Source of the DNA: Clostridium sp. CM027
GTDB taxonomy: Bacteria; Bacillota; Clostridia; Clostridiales; Clostridiaceae
DNA: 64,000 bases
Assembly: GCF_024730565.1 (NCBI RefSeq)
Contig: NZ_CP077725.1
Span: forward strand, 2,418,001-2,482,000
Direction: 5' to 3'
A model generated the notes under the pieces. It saw only the letters and a program-made list of their open reading frames with translations, ran no database searches and was not told the origin of the DNA. This document shows, piece after piece, positions 45,103-54,850 of the stretch. The position numbers and the translations under genes are program-made. Position 1 is the first letter of the stretch, and the number at the start of each line of letters is the position of its first letter.

Positions 45103-45133
45103 TCACAAAAACATCACAACTGTTAAATATAAT
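45103..45133 (+). promoter_or_regulatory. Candidate regulated promoter of the FtsX-type transporter
   Basis: TCACAA occurs at 45103 and again at 45114, exactly 11 bp apart, overlapping the expected -35 region of a TATAAT -10 box at 45128-45133. This fits activation by the adjacent OmpR-family regulator. Confidence 0.45.
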
Positions 45134-45163
45134 TAGAATTAAAGAAGGAGATGATTAGTCACT

Positions 45164-46693
45164 ATGTATATTTTCAAAAATGCACTTAAAAATATTTCGA
45201 GAAATCTAGGTCGAAATATTTTAATAGGAATTATTGCGCTTGTAATCGCAGTTTCTAGCTGTGTTGCTTTATCTATTAAACAAGCAGCAAAAACTGCCCA
45301 GAATGAGGGACTAAAAGACTTATCAATTACAGCCACAATTGGAGTGGACATGACAAAAATCCAAGAACAAGCTAAGAATGACAGACAGGCATTACGTCAG
45401 CTTATGCAAAACAATCCGGCTATTACCTTAGCTGAAATGCAAAAATACTCAAATTCAAGCTATGTTAAAGATTTTAATTACTCATTAGAAAGTTCTATTT
45501 CAAAAAGTGATGGCATCGAGCCATACACTGAAACTGAGACCACGACAACCGGAGATACAAATGGATTTAAAGTTGTCACTAGTGACAAAAAAGACTTTGG
45601 AGGTATGGGGCAACAGGGTGATTTCACAATTAGGGGATATAACACAGAAAATGCAATGACATCCTTTGTAAATGGTACAAATAAAATTGCATCCGGTGGA
45701 ATTTTTTCATTTGATAAAGCAGATAACTCCTGCCTAATAAGTGATACACTATCAACTTTTAACAATTTAAAGGTTGGTGATAAAATAAAGTTATCAAACC
45801 CTAATTTAAGTACGGAAACATATGAACTCACCATAAAGGGCATTTATAGCACAACCGCTACAAGCGATAATAAAATGATGAGATTTTCCGCATCGCAGGA
45901 TCCTGCAAATTATATTTATACAAACTACAACACACTAAAAGCAATTACTAATAACTCAGAAAATAAGGCGCAAAAATCTACTGACCAGAATGAAAACGAA
46001 ACTACAACAGCTTTAAGATACCAAACTAGTGGTATATATTCTTTTTCAAATATAGAACAATTTAATAACTTTAAAGCTGATGTGGTATCACTTGGACTAT
46101 CCAAAGACTATGCGGTTACATCAGAAGATGTAACTAATTACGAGCAAAGCTTAGTTCCACTTAAAAATTTAAACAAATTCGCAGACATATTTCTTTTACT
46201 TGTTTTTATAATCGGTGGAACGATTTTAGTTGTACTTAACATTTTCAATATTCGTGAACGTAAATATGAGGTAGGAGTATTGACTGCTATTGGAATGAAA
46301 AAAATAAAAGTTGCATTTCAGTTTGTTATAGAGCTATTTTTAGTTACTTTTGTTGCAATAATTATTGGGACATCAATTGGAGCAATAGCTTCTGTACCAA
46401 TTGCAAACACATTACTTGAAAGCCAAGTAACATCAGCTCAAACACAGCAATCCACCCAAAATGAAAATTTTGGAAGACCGGGAATGGGTCAAGCTGGAGG
46501 AAGTGTTCAAATTCGAAATTCTTCAAAAAATAACGATGTCAGCTATATTAAAAATATAACAGCAGTAACTGATATTAATGTAATATTGCAGTTAATTGGA
46601 ATTGGTATACTACTTACAATAATTAGTAGTTGTGGAGCAACAATATTTATCTTACGCTATGAACCGCTTAAGATATTGTCAAATAGGAATTAG
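45164..46693 (+). CDS. FtsX-like ABC permease (MacB/Vex type)
   Basis: 509 residues. One N-terminal helix (about 18-40), a large extracellular domain with Gln- and Thr-rich stretches (about 45-340), and a C-terminal FtsX block of three helices with REYEVGVLTAIGMKK-like turn (here RKYEVGVLTAIGMKK, about 366-380). A second low-complexity extracellular loop rich in Gln, Asn and Gly lies near residues 425-465. It resembles Vex-type permeases linked to peptide sensing or export. First of two transporter genes; the ATPase follows 12 bp later. Confidence 0.9.
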   Translation: MYIFKNALKNISRNLGRNILIGIIALVIAVSSCVALSIKQAAKTAQNEGLKDLSITATIGVDMTKIQEQAKNDRQALRQLMQNNPAITLAEMQKYSNSSYVKDFNYSLESSISKSDGIEPYTETETTTTGDTNGFKVVTSDKKDFGGMGQQGDFTIRGYNTENAMTSFVNGTNKIASGGIFSFDKADNSCLISDTLSTFNNLKVGDKIKLSNPNLSTETYELTIKGIYSTTATSDNKMMRFSASQDPANYIYTNYNTLKAITNNSENKAQKSTDQNENETTTALRYQTSGIYSFSNIEQFNNFKADVVSLGLSKDYAVTSEDVTNYEQSLVPLKNLNKFADIFLLLVFIIGGTILVVLNIFNIRERKYEVGVLTAIGMKKIKVAFQFVIELFLVTFVAIIIGTSIGAIASVPIANTLLESQVTSAQTQQSTQNENFGRPGMGQAGGSVQIRNSSKNNDVSYIKNITAVTDINVILQLIGIGILLTIISSCGATIFILRYEPLKILSNRN

Positions 46694-46705
46694 GGGGAGA
46701 GGTAT

Positions 46706-47392
46706 ATGAGTATATTAAAACTTGAAAGTTTGTCTTATTCTTATGATGGTAATAATCAAAAGATTTTAAATGATATTAATTTTGAATTTGAAAAGGGCAA
46801 AATCTATGCAATTATTGGAAAATCAGGCGCAGGTAAAAGTACACTTTTATCTGTATTATCGGGGTTAACTACTCCAACTGAAGGGAAGATTTTATATGAT
46901 GGTAAAGATATTAAAAAAATAGATAAATACCAATATAGGAGCCGAATGGTGGGAGTTATATTTCAAGGATACAATTTGTTGCCTCAACTGACAGCACAGG
47001 AAAATGTGGTATTATCACTTGATGTATCTGGAAAGAAACTAGAAAATAAAAATGAAATTGCTCTAAATATGTTATCAAATTTAGAACTTGATGAAACAAA
47101 ATCAAAGCGTAGAGTCCTAAAGCTTTCTGGTGGTGAACAGCAAAGAGTTGCAATAGCAAGAGCATTATCATATAATCCAGATATAATTTTAGCTGATGAG
47201 CCAACAGGTAACCTTGATAAAGACACAGAAGAAGGCATAATGAAGATTTTTTTAGAACTGGCAAGGCAGCAAGACAAATGTGTAATTATCGTTACTCACT
47301 CATCAAAAGTAGCTACATTCGCTGACAAAAAAATAATGATTGCTAACGGAAAATTCGATAATAACGATGATAGCAAGCTATCTTCGCTTTAA
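46706..47392 (+). CDS. ABC transporter ATPase (MacB/LolD type)
   Basis: 228 residues. Walker A GKSGAGKST, Q-loop FQGYNLLPQL, signature LSGGEQQR, Walker B IILADEPTGNLD and switch His in VIIVTHS. The family always pairs with FtsX-like permeases such as the one encoded upstream. Ribosome site GGGGGAGAGG. It closes the module and is followed by a long terminator. Confidence 0.93.
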   Translation: MSILKLESLSYSYDGNNQKILNDINFEFEKGKIYAIIGKSGAGKSTLLSVLSGLTTPTEGKILYDGKDIKKIDKYQYRSRMVGVIFQGYNLLPQLTAQENVVLSLDVSGKKLENKNEIALNMLSNLELDETKSKRRVLKLSGGEQQRVAIARALSYNPDIILADEPTGNLDKDTEEGIMKIFLELARQQDKCVIIVTHSSKVATFADKKIMIANGKFDNNDDSKLSSL

Positions 47393-47433
47393 AATCCACC
47401 CCACTTATTCCGTAGATGACTTCCATTTTAAAT

Positions 47434-47473
47434 GAAATTAAACCCTCTTATTTAATTAAGAGGGTTTAATTTC
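47434..47473 (+). terminator. Terminator after the FtsX-type transporter
   Basis: A 17-bp perfect stem GAAATTAAACCCTCTTA/complement with a 6-nt loop, placed between convergent genes. Confidence 0.8.
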
Positions 47474-47522
47474 GTATTAATATTGGCTTATATAGATTAA
47501 TTACATCATCAATTTTCCTTAT

Positions 47523-48272
47523 TTATGTTATTTTTGTGTTATTAATATAATAAGCAAAAATTATGTCAATAATAACCAAAAGAGTAGAGCGTGCTGTTAT
47601 ATCATAACCATATAAATTGTTTTTTTCAGAATAAGCATTTATAGAAATATCTACAAGTTTAGATAAAGTAGAATCAGGAGTATTAACAATAGCAACAGTT
47701 TTAAAATTCCTATAGCTTAGTTTTTCAGCAATAGTAGTTAATGTATGAGTCTCTCCACTGTTTGATATAAAAATTATCAAATCATCATGGGTTGAACTTT
47801 TATCTAAAAGATCAATTATCTGAGATTCATATATATAGAAACTACTCTTGTTGGACTGCATTAATAGTTTTGAAAAATATTCACCCATGGGCTTTGAGAG
47901 GCCAACAGCGACTATAATGATTTTCTGAGACCCTTTTATCATTTTGACTAGTTTATTAATGTTTCCTATAGATAATTTATCAAGAGAGTGATTGATATTG
48001 TTTTTAATTACACCTATATAGTTATATATGTTAGGAGTAGATGGTATGTCAATATTTTTTAATATATATTTAAGCTCTGAAAAACCAGATAGTCCAAGTT
48101 TACTACACATTCTAACAATAGTGGTATTGCTGACATTGTTTTCTTCAGCCATCTTGGTAAGAGATTGTTCTTTTGCCTTTTCTAAGTTTGAGTCTATGTA
48201 ATAGAAAATATGTTTTTCAGCATAAGTTAAGTAATTTAACTTATCAGCGAAATAGTTAACAACAACACTCAA
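47523..48272 (-). CDS. MurR/RpiR family transcriptional regulator
   Basis: About 249 residues. N-terminal helix-turn-helix (LTKMAEENNVSNTTIVRMCSKLG, about residues 36-58) and a C-terminal SIS sugar-phosphate-binding domain (IIIVAVGLSKPMGEYFSKLL, IIFISNSGETHTL). The TTG at 48272 lies 7 nt after GGAGG; a TTG at 48287 overlaps that site and is unlikely. Divergent from the PTS operon, so it probably senses the phosphorylated sugar made by that system and controls it. Confidence 0.88.
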   Translation of the reverse strand: MSVVVNYFADKLNYLTYAEKHIFYYIDSNLEKAKEQSLTKMAEENNVSNTTIVRMCSKLGLSGFSELKYILKNIDIPSTPNIYNYIGVIKNNINHSLDKLSIGNINKLVKMIKGSQKIIIVAVGLSKPMGEYFSKLLMQSNKSSFYIYESQIIDLLDKSSTHDDLIIFISNSGETHTLTTIAEKLSYRNFKTVAIVNTPDSTLSKLVDISINAYSEKNNLYGYDITARSTLLVIIDIIFAYYINNTKIT

Positions 48273-48300
48273 ATATAATACCTCCAATTTTTATGATGTT

Positions 48301-48318
48301 TTATAACGAATATTATAA
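48301..48318. promoter_or_regulatory. Weak candidate operator for the RpiR regulator
   Basis: TTATAA-CGAATA-TTATAA in the divergent promoter region. In AT-rich DNA such symmetry is common, so this is only a suggestion. Confidence 0.25.
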
Positions 48319-48469
48319 TTACATTATACACATCATAATGCGGAAAAGTAAAATTATACTTTCTTTGTATAACAAAACTTTATCTCTTTATGTAATAATT
48401 ATCTTGTAAATGTAAAAGATTTCACAAATCAATAAGCCCTCATATATAAAATGATAAAGGAGAATGATC

Positions 48470-50425
48470 ATGGATTTAAAAAATATGACTAATAGTGAAT
48501 TAATCATTTTAAATCAAAAATCTTTAAAAAAAGAAGAAGTTATAAAAAAACTAATAGACAAACTTTATGATCAAGGTATACTTTCATCAAAAGAAGAATT
48601 TTTTAAAACTGTAATGGAGAGGGAATCACAGTCTCCAACAGGACTAGAAAGAGGGGTTGCAATACCACATGGTAAATCAACTTCAGTAAATAAAGCAGCT
48701 TTTGCAGTGGCTAGGTTAGAAAGTCCTATAAATGATTGGGAAAGTGTAACGGAAAATAATGATGTTGAATTAGTATTTTTATTAGCTATCCCCAAAGCAG
48801 AAGAAGGCTCAACTCATTTAAAATTGTTAGGTGAACTTGCATCAGCTTTAATGTATGAAGACTTTACCACAAATTTAAAGAAGGCTAAAGATATTAAAGC
48901 GTTTATAGCGGCGCTAGATTATAAAAAGGTTAATAATGAAGTTGTAGAATATAATAAGACAGTTTTAGCTGTTACATCTTGTGCAGCAGGAATAGCTCAT
49001 ACATATATGTCTGCTGAAGCACTAGAAAAGGCCGGTAAGGAAATGGGAGTTAGAGTGCTTACTGAAAAGCAAGGCGCTAACGGTATAGAAGATAGACATA
49101 GCCAGGACGATATAAAAAATGCAGATGGAGTAATATTTGCCTGTGATATAGCCGTTAAAAACATTGAAAGATACAATGGTAAATCATTTGTAAAGGTAAA
49201 GGTAGCAGAACCACTAAAGGATGCTAAGGGTTTAATTGTGAGAGTTTTAGAAAATCCAGATGGCAAAGTAGAGAGTGGAGCTGTATCAGAATCCTCTGTG
49301 GATAGCGGTGTTAAAAAAGGCTTCTTAGCTGGAATGATGGAAGCTATAATGACTGGTATTTCTTATATGATTCCAGTTATAGTTGCAGCTGGTCTTATGA
49401 TGGGTATAGCAAAACTTTGGGCTATGGGCCTAGGTCAAATAGATAACTTGAATAAATTAGGAGAAAGCGCAAATCAATTATACGTATTCTTATATTATTT
49501 AGATAAGTTTGGTGCATTAATATTTAAGTTTATATATCCAGTATTCGCAGCATATGTAGCATATTCAATTGCAGATAGACCGGGTCTTGTACCAGGATTT
49601 ATAGGTGGTGCTTTTGCCGGTGGATTGCATTATACCTTCTGGGAAATCAAAGGAGGGATACCTTCAGGATTCTTAGGTGCTTTAATTCTTGGTTTAGTCG
49701 CAGGTTACTTAACCAAGTTCTTAAATGAAAAGATCAAGTTACCAAAAGATCTTCGAGCAATGAAGCCAATGTTCTTATTACCAGGTATAGTTGTATTTGT
49801 TATTTTTGTGCTAAATTTCTATGTTATTGATCCTGTCTTTGGAGGTTTAAATGGTTGGTTATCAAATTTAATTGCTTCTTTTAATACTGGAAGTACATTA
49901 ATATTAACTTCTATAATAGCAGCTTGTACAGCATTTGACCTTGGAGGGCCAGTAAACAAGGCAGCAGGTGCTATAGCTATGGGGCTTGCAGCAGATGAAA
50001 TATTCCCTTTAACAGGAAGAGTATTATCTATAGTAATTCCTCCAATAGGGCTTGGACTTGCAACAGTTTTAGATAAATATATAGTTGGAAGAAGAGTATT
50101 TGATGAAAACTTAAGAGTTGTTGGTAATACATCTATTGTGTTAGGGCTCATAGCAGTTAGTGAAGGCGCAATACCATTTATGTTAAAAAATCCATTAATA
50201 ACCATTCCAATCAATGTAATTGGTGCAATAATTGGTTCATGTACAGCTGTTGCGCTAGGCGCTGTTCAATGGAATCCATTACCAGCAATATGGGGATGGC
50301 CTTTAGTAGAAAATTTATGGGCTTACATAATAGGATTAATAGTAGGTGTATTATTCATAGCTTTTGCTAATATTTTTATAAGATATCATATTATTAGAAA
50401 ACACGAGAAAAAGACAGCTTTATAA
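48470..50425 (+). CDS. PTS EIIABC, fructose family, probable mannosylglycerate type
   Basis: About 651 residues with three domains. EIIA (about 1-150) has GVAIPHGKS with the phospho-His. EIIB (about 165-270) has AVTSCAAGIAHTYM with the phospho-Cys. EIIC (about 285-650) has about nine membrane helices with GLVPGFIGGAFAGG and GGPVNKAAGAIAMG. It imports and phosphorylates a sugar. The domain order and the GH38 gene immediately downstream match MngA/HrsA with MngB of E. coli, hence 2-O-mannosylglycerate is the likely substrate. The ATG at 48470 has correct spacing from AAAGGAGA; the one at 48464 does not. Confidence 0.88.
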   Translation: MDLKNMTNSELIILNQKSLKKEEVIKKLIDKLYDQGILSSKEEFFKTVMERESQSPTGLERGVAIPHGKSTSVNKAAFAVARLESPINDWESVTENNDVELVFLLAIPKAEEGSTHLKLLGELASALMYEDFTTNLKKAKDIKAFIAALDYKKVNNEVVEYNKTVLAVTSCAAGIAHTYMSAEALEKAGKEMGVRVLTEKQGANGIEDRHSQDDIKNADGVIFACDIAVKNIERYNGKSFVKVKVAEPLKDAKGLIVRVLENPDGKVESGAVSESSVDSGVKKGFLAGMMEAIMTGISYMIPVIVAAGLMMGIAKLWAMGLGQIDNLNKLGESANQLYVFLYYLDKFGALIFKFIYPVFAAYVAYSIADRPGLVPGFIGGAFAGGLHYTFWEIKGGIPSGFLGALILGLVAGYLTKFLNEKIKLPKDLRAMKPMFLLPGIVVFVIFVLNFYVIDPVFGGLNGWLSNLIASFNTGSTLILTSIIAACTAFDLGGPVNKAAGAIAMGLAADEIFPLTGRVLSIVIPPIGLGLATVLDKYIVGRRVFDENLRVVGNTSIVLGLIAVSEGAIPFMLKNPLITIPINVIGAIIGSCTAVALGAVQWNPLPAIWGWPLVENLWAYIIGLIVGVLFIAFANIFIRYHIIRKHEKKTAL

Positions 50426-50428
50426 ATA

Positions 50429-50466
50429 AAAGAACTAAAAGCTATATTTATAGCTTTTAGTTCTTT
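50429..50466 (+). terminator. Hairpin between PTS and GH38 genes
   Basis: An 18-bp perfect stem AAAGAACTAAAAGCTATA/complement with a 2-nt loop. Only a short T-rich tail follows, so it may act as a partial terminator or an mRNA-stabilising element within the operon. Confidence 0.6.
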
Positions 50467-50495
50467 CACTAGTGATTATGATTTAGGAGGAGAAT

Positions 50496-53105
50496 ATGAA
50501 TAAAAAGAAAAAGGTATATATAGTACCACATTCTCATTGGGATAGAGAATGGTACTTTACAATAGAGGATTCAAACGTACTGCTAAGCCAAAACATTCCA
50601 TACCTTATTGAAGTGTTAGAAAAGGACTCAGAATTTAATTCTTATACATTAGATGCACAATTATCAATAGTTGAGGAATATTTAGTGCTTTATCCAGAAG
50701 ATAGGGTGAAATTAGAAGAATTGATTAAGGAAAGAAGAATATTTGTAGGGCCTTGGTATACTCAAACTGATACATTGCTTGTAAATAAAGAATCAATAAT
50801 AAGAAACTTATTATATGGAACAAGACTAGGAAATAAATTTGGCCACTCTATGACGGTAGGATATCTACCCGATGTATTTGGACAAAATCAATATTTACCT
50901 TCAATTTTTAGGGGTTTTGATATAGAAGACAGCATACTTCAAAGAGGAGTATACACAGAGGATTTAAAAGATAATTTAAACTTTAGATGGTCATCACCTG
51001 ATGGAGAAAGAGTTAAGGCTAATAATATTTTCTTGGGTTATGGCCCGGGTAAATTTCTAACTACAGATGATAAATATATAGAAGAAAAACTAATACCAAT
51101 GTTAGAAAAGTTGGAATCTTTAAATGTGGGCTCAGATGACCTATTATTGCCAGCAGGAGGAGACCAAGTTCTAGTTAGAAATCATTTTCCAAAAACTATA
51201 AAAGAGCTTAATGAAAAGCAGTATAAGTATGAGTTTATATTGTCTAACTATGAAGACTTTATGAAGGATACAATGAATAAATCTTTTGAAAATGAGATAA
51301 AAGGAGAACTAATAGCTTGTCAAAAATCAAGGATACATAATACTATAAAATCTCAAAGGTATGATATTAAAAAAGCTAACTATGATGTGGAAAATAAGAT
51401 ACTTTATATATTAGAGCCACTTGCTGTTATAGGGAACTCCTTAGGGTTAAAATATCCAACTCCATGGGTAGATATAATGTGGAAATCATTATTTGATGTT
51501 CATGCTCATGATAGTATAGGTGGATGTAATTCTGATGCTACAAATAGAGGAATTTTAAATAGGATCGAGAAGTCTGATAGGATTTGCTCAGGATTAATTA
51601 ATGTAATTAAAAAGCAAATTACTACAGCTATTAGTAAAAAAGTAAGAAATGAAAATATAGTTGTATTATTTAATACTAAAGTTTATAGCTCAGTAGAAAA
51701 TGTTGAAACAGTTATATTTAGTGTGAAAAAAAACTTTAACTTAAATACAATAGAAGGAAATTCGGCCGAGTTTGATATAGTTAAAAGAGATTATATAAGT
51801 GGCGGAAAGCAAGTAGTGGCAAGTGCTGATGGAGATACTCAAATAGAGCTTCCTGGCTATTATAGAAGTGAAGTAATTATAAAAAATGAAGAGCTTAAAG
51901 CTTTGGGATATAAGACCCTTATCGTTAATGAAGGTGAAATAAACAGTGAAAATATACTAGAAGTTATTGAGGACCATGAAATAGAAAATAACTTCTATAA
52001 AATAAGGTTAAAGGATAATGAAATTACATTAATAAACAAAAAAACAAGTGAAGAAGTTACGGACATCTTCTATTTTGAAGATAGTGAAGATTGTGGAGAT
52101 TCTTACGATTATTCTCCATCTTCAAATGGAGAACGCACAGTTATAAGTAAGGCTATTCTTTTAGAAGTTAAAAAATCTAAGAACATAAACAAGATGATTA
52201 TTCAGCATAGAGGAGTTAATTATAAATCTTGTGAGATAATTGTAAACACAGAAATAGAGCTTAGAAATGGTGAATCCACTATAAGAATCAAGCATCATAT
52301 AGATAATACGGCAAAGGATCATAGAGTAAGAGTTGTTTTAAATACTAATGTAGTTAGTTCAACTTCACTAAGTGACCAGGGATTCTCTTTTATTGAAAGA
52401 AGTAATACTAATAAATATCTAAAAAACTGGAGAGAAAGTGGATTTGTAGAAGCACCAGTACCAATATATGCCTTAGAGAATATGGTTATGTTAAAGGATG
52501 AAAAGTATACTTATGGGGTTATTACCAAGGGCATTAAAGAATATGAAATTCTAGAGAATTCAAAGATAGCATTAACACTATTTAGAAGTGTTGGGTTACT
52601 TGGACGTGATGATTTACTCTGGAGACCAGGTAGAGCTTCTGGAATAAACAATAAGGTTGTTTACACTCCAGATGCACAAATGATCAAAAAAATGAATTTT
52701 GAATATGCCATAACTCTAAGGGATTCCTCGGAAGAATTATTTAAACAAGTTGACAAATTCATTGGAAGATATACAAGTTACCAAAAGCAGAATCTGAATT
52801 TATTTGAAGAGAGAGTAGAAAGGTTTGAGATTCCATTAAATCTTGATGTTAATGGAGATGAATATTCATTAATGAAAATAGATAACGCAAATATAATACA
52901 AAGTGTATGTAAAGAATCCTACGAGAAAGATGGGTTTATAGTAAGATTATTTAATCCAGGATATAGTGAAGAAGTGGTTAACTTATATTGTGATAAATTT
53001 AAATCCATAAAGTTAACTAATCTTTATGAAAAAGAGATTGAAGAAGTTAATGGAGAAATTAAAGTTAAGCCTAGAGGATATGTAACTATAAAGATAATAG
53101 TATAA
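50496..53105 (+). CDS. mngB: Alpha-mannosidase GH38, probable mannosylglycerate hydrolase
   Basis: 869 residues. The catalytic domain starts VYIVPHSHWDREWY (zinc His and Asp), with GYLPDVFGQNQYLP (nucleophile Asp and zinc ligand) and HAHDSIGGCNSD (zinc His). The helical bundle and C-terminal beta domains are complete. Length matches E. coli MngB (about 877). The predicted reaction is hydrolysis of the imported 6-phospho-mannosylglycerate to mannose 6-phosphate and glycerate. Cytoplasmic, no signal peptide. Second gene after the PTS. Other GH38 substrates are possible, but the PTS pairing favours this one. Confidence 0.88.
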   Translation: MNKKKKVYIVPHSHWDREWYFTIEDSNVLLSQNIPYLIEVLEKDSEFNSYTLDAQLSIVEEYLVLYPEDRVKLEELIKERRIFVGPWYTQTDTLLVNKESIIRNLLYGTRLGNKFGHSMTVGYLPDVFGQNQYLPSIFRGFDIEDSILQRGVYTEDLKDNLNFRWSSPDGERVKANNIFLGYGPGKFLTTDDKYIEEKLIPMLEKLESLNVGSDDLLLPAGGDQVLVRNHFPKTIKELNEKQYKYEFILSNYEDFMKDTMNKSFENEIKGELIACQKSRIHNTIKSQRYDIKKANYDVENKILYILEPLAVIGNSLGLKYPTPWVDIMWKSLFDVHAHDSIGGCNSDATNRGILNRIEKSDRICSGLINVIKKQITTAISKKVRNENIVVLFNTKVYSSVENVETVIFSVKKNFNLNTIEGNSAEFDIVKRDYISGGKQVVASADGDTQIELPGYYRSEVIIKNEELKALGYKTLIVNEGEINSENILEVIEDHEIENNFYKIRLKDNEITLINKKTSEEVTDIFYFEDSEDCGDSYDYSPSSNGERTVISKAILLEVKKSKNINKMIIQHRGVNYKSCEIIVNTEIELRNGESTIRIKHHIDNTAKDHRVRVVLNTNVVSSTSLSDQGFSFIERSNTNKYLKNWRESGFVEAPVPIYALENMVMLKDEKYTYGVITKGIKEYEILENSKIALTLFRSVGLLGRDDLLWRPGRASGINNKVVYTPDAQMIKKMNFEYAITLRDSSEELFKQVDKFIGRYTSYQKQNLNLFEERVERFEIPLNLDVNGDEYSLMKIDNANIIQSVCKESYEKDGFIVRLFNPGYSEEVVNLYCDKFKSIKLTNLYEKEIEEVNGEIKVKPRGYVTIKIIV

Positions 53106-53120
53106 GAAGTGGAGGTTTTT

Positions 53121-54809
53121 ATGAATAATTTAGAATTAACTAGCGCTGTAGTTGAAAAATTAAAGTTTATTTATGGATCAGAATATAAAGATGAATTTAA
53201 AGATGAAATTGAAAAACTGATAAATAAGTGGGAAGAAATAAGACTTACAAAGGCAGATGCTATTTCAGAAAAAAATGTATATTTGATAACTTATGGAGAT
53301 AGCATCTATGAGGAGGGGGTTCCAACAATAAGAACTTTAAAGAAGTTCTTAAATAAAAAGGTAGGAAACACTATAACAGACATTCACATTCTTCCAATGT
53401 TTACTTATACCTCTGATGATGGATTTTCTGTGGTTGATTATATGGAAATAAATAAAGATTTAGGTGATTGGGGATGTATAAAAAATTTATCTGAGGATTA
53501 TAGATTAATGTTTGATTTTGTAGCTAATCACATTTCTAAATCAAGTAGCTGGTTTAAGGGCTACTTAAGTAATGAAAAAAAATATGAAAATTATTTTATA
53601 AAAGAAGATAATAATTTTAATACTAAAAATGTTATAAGGCCCAGAACATCACCATTATTCCATAAGTATGAAGGCGAAAGTGGAATAAAAACAGTATGGA
53701 CAACGTTCAGTGAAGACCAAATCGATGTGAACTTTGGATGTTTTGCAGTTTTATTAGAAATGACAGATATATTATTAAACTATGCTAGAAATGGCGCAAC
53801 ATCAATAAGGTTAGATGCTATAGGTTTCTTATGGAAGCAGTCTGGCACAAACTGCATGCATCTCCCTCAAACCCATGCAGTTATTGAGGTTTGGAGACTA
53901 TTGTTTGATTACTTTAAAGAAAACACTCAAATAATAACGGAGACTAATGTACCTCACAGTGAAAATATAAGTTACTTTGGAGATAAGAGTAATGAAGCAA
54001 ATATGGTATATCAATTTCCGTTACCACCACTAGTACTATACACTCTTACAACCCATAATTCTAAAAAGTTAACAGAGTGGGCAAATACTATAGATAAGGT
54101 ATCTGATACAGCTACATATTTTAACTTCTTATCAAGTCATGATGGAATAGGGATGAGACCAACAGAAGGAATCTTAACTGATAATGAAAGACAAGTTTTA
54201 GTAGATAAGGTTAATAAAAATGGAGGAAGAGTTTCTTATAAGAATAATGCGGATGGAAGTAGGTCGGTATATGAACTTAATATTAATTATAATGATGCTA
54301 TTATAAATATAGATGAAGATATTACTTTAGAGGATGAAGTTAATAAGATAATAGCTTCAATTTCAATATTACTATCTTTTGTAGGAGTACCTGCTATATA
54401 CTATCATTCATTATTAGGATCAAGAAATGATTATAAGGGCTTAGAATCGTCAGGAATAAATAGAAGAATTAATAGAGAAAAGCTTGAATTTAGCAAGCTA
54501 TCTAATGAATTAGATAATGATGAAAGAAAAAAGGCTATATTTAATAGAACAAAGGAATTAGTTGAAATTAGAAAAACACATTCAGCATTTTCACCTTTTG
54601 CATCTCAAGAGGTTTTAGATTTAGGAGAAAATATATTTGTATTAGAAAGATATAATGACCATACTAAAGAAAAGATAACATTTATAGTAAATGTAGACTC
54701 AAAAACAGTAAAAATCAACCCTAATATTGTGGGGATTGACATAGTTACAGGCAGAGAAATAAAGGGTAATATTGATCTAAACCCCTATGAATTTGTATGG
54801 ATAAAGTAA
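53121..54809 (+). CDS. GH13_18 glycoside phosphorylase, possible glucosylglycerate phosphorylase
   Basis: About 562 residues of the sucrose-phosphorylase subfamily. Visible are the nucleophile Asp in SIRLDAIGFLWK, acid/base Glu in IITETNVPHS and stabiliser Asp in FLSSHDGIGMRP. Sucrose phosphorylases are near 490 residues, while glucosylglycerate and related phosphorylases (such as E. coli YcjM) are near 560, matching this protein. With MngA/MngB-type genes upstream, a glycerate-linked glucoside is a sensible substrate. The ATG at 53121 follows GGAGG; the GTG at 53109 overlaps it. Third gene of the operon, ended by a terminator. Confidence 0.8.
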   Translation: MNNLELTSAVVEKLKFIYGSEYKDEFKDEIEKLINKWEEIRLTKADAISEKNVYLITYGDSIYEEGVPTIRTLKKFLNKKVGNTITDIHILPMFTYTSDDGFSVVDYMEINKDLGDWGCIKNLSEDYRLMFDFVANHISKSSSWFKGYLSNEKKYENYFIKEDNNFNTKNVIRPRTSPLFHKYEGESGIKTVWTTFSEDQIDVNFGCFAVLLEMTDILLNYARNGATSIRLDAIGFLWKQSGTNCMHLPQTHAVIEVWRLLFDYFKENTQIITETNVPHSENISYFGDKSNEANMVYQFPLPPLVLYTLTTHNSKKLTEWANTIDKVSDTATYFNFLSSHDGIGMRPTEGILTDNERQVLVDKVNKNGGRVSYKNNADGSRSVYELNINYNDAIINIDEDITLEDEVNKIIASISILLSFVGVPAIYYHSLLGSRNDYKGLESSGINRRINREKLEFSKLSNELDNDERKKAIFNRTKELVEIRKTHSAFSPFASQEVLDLGENIFVLERYNDHTKEKITFIVNVDSKTVKINPNIVGIDIVTGREIKGNIDLNPYEFVWIK

Positions 54810-54811
54810 CC

Positions 54812-54841
54812 AATAAGCCCCCCCTATAGGTGGGGCTTATT
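54812..54841 (+). terminator. Terminator of the PTS/GH38/GH13 operon
   Basis: Stem AATAAGCCCC/GGGGCTTATT closing a CCTATAGG loop region, just past the stop and before the convergent manC-like gene. Confidence 0.8.
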
Positions 54842-54850
54842 AAAATTAAA

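Noticed and set aside
45478-50214. Several long minus-strand frames opposite the FtsX permease, ATPase and PTS genes
   Set aside because: These are antisense shadows of conserved genes; none shows a domain or a ribosome site.
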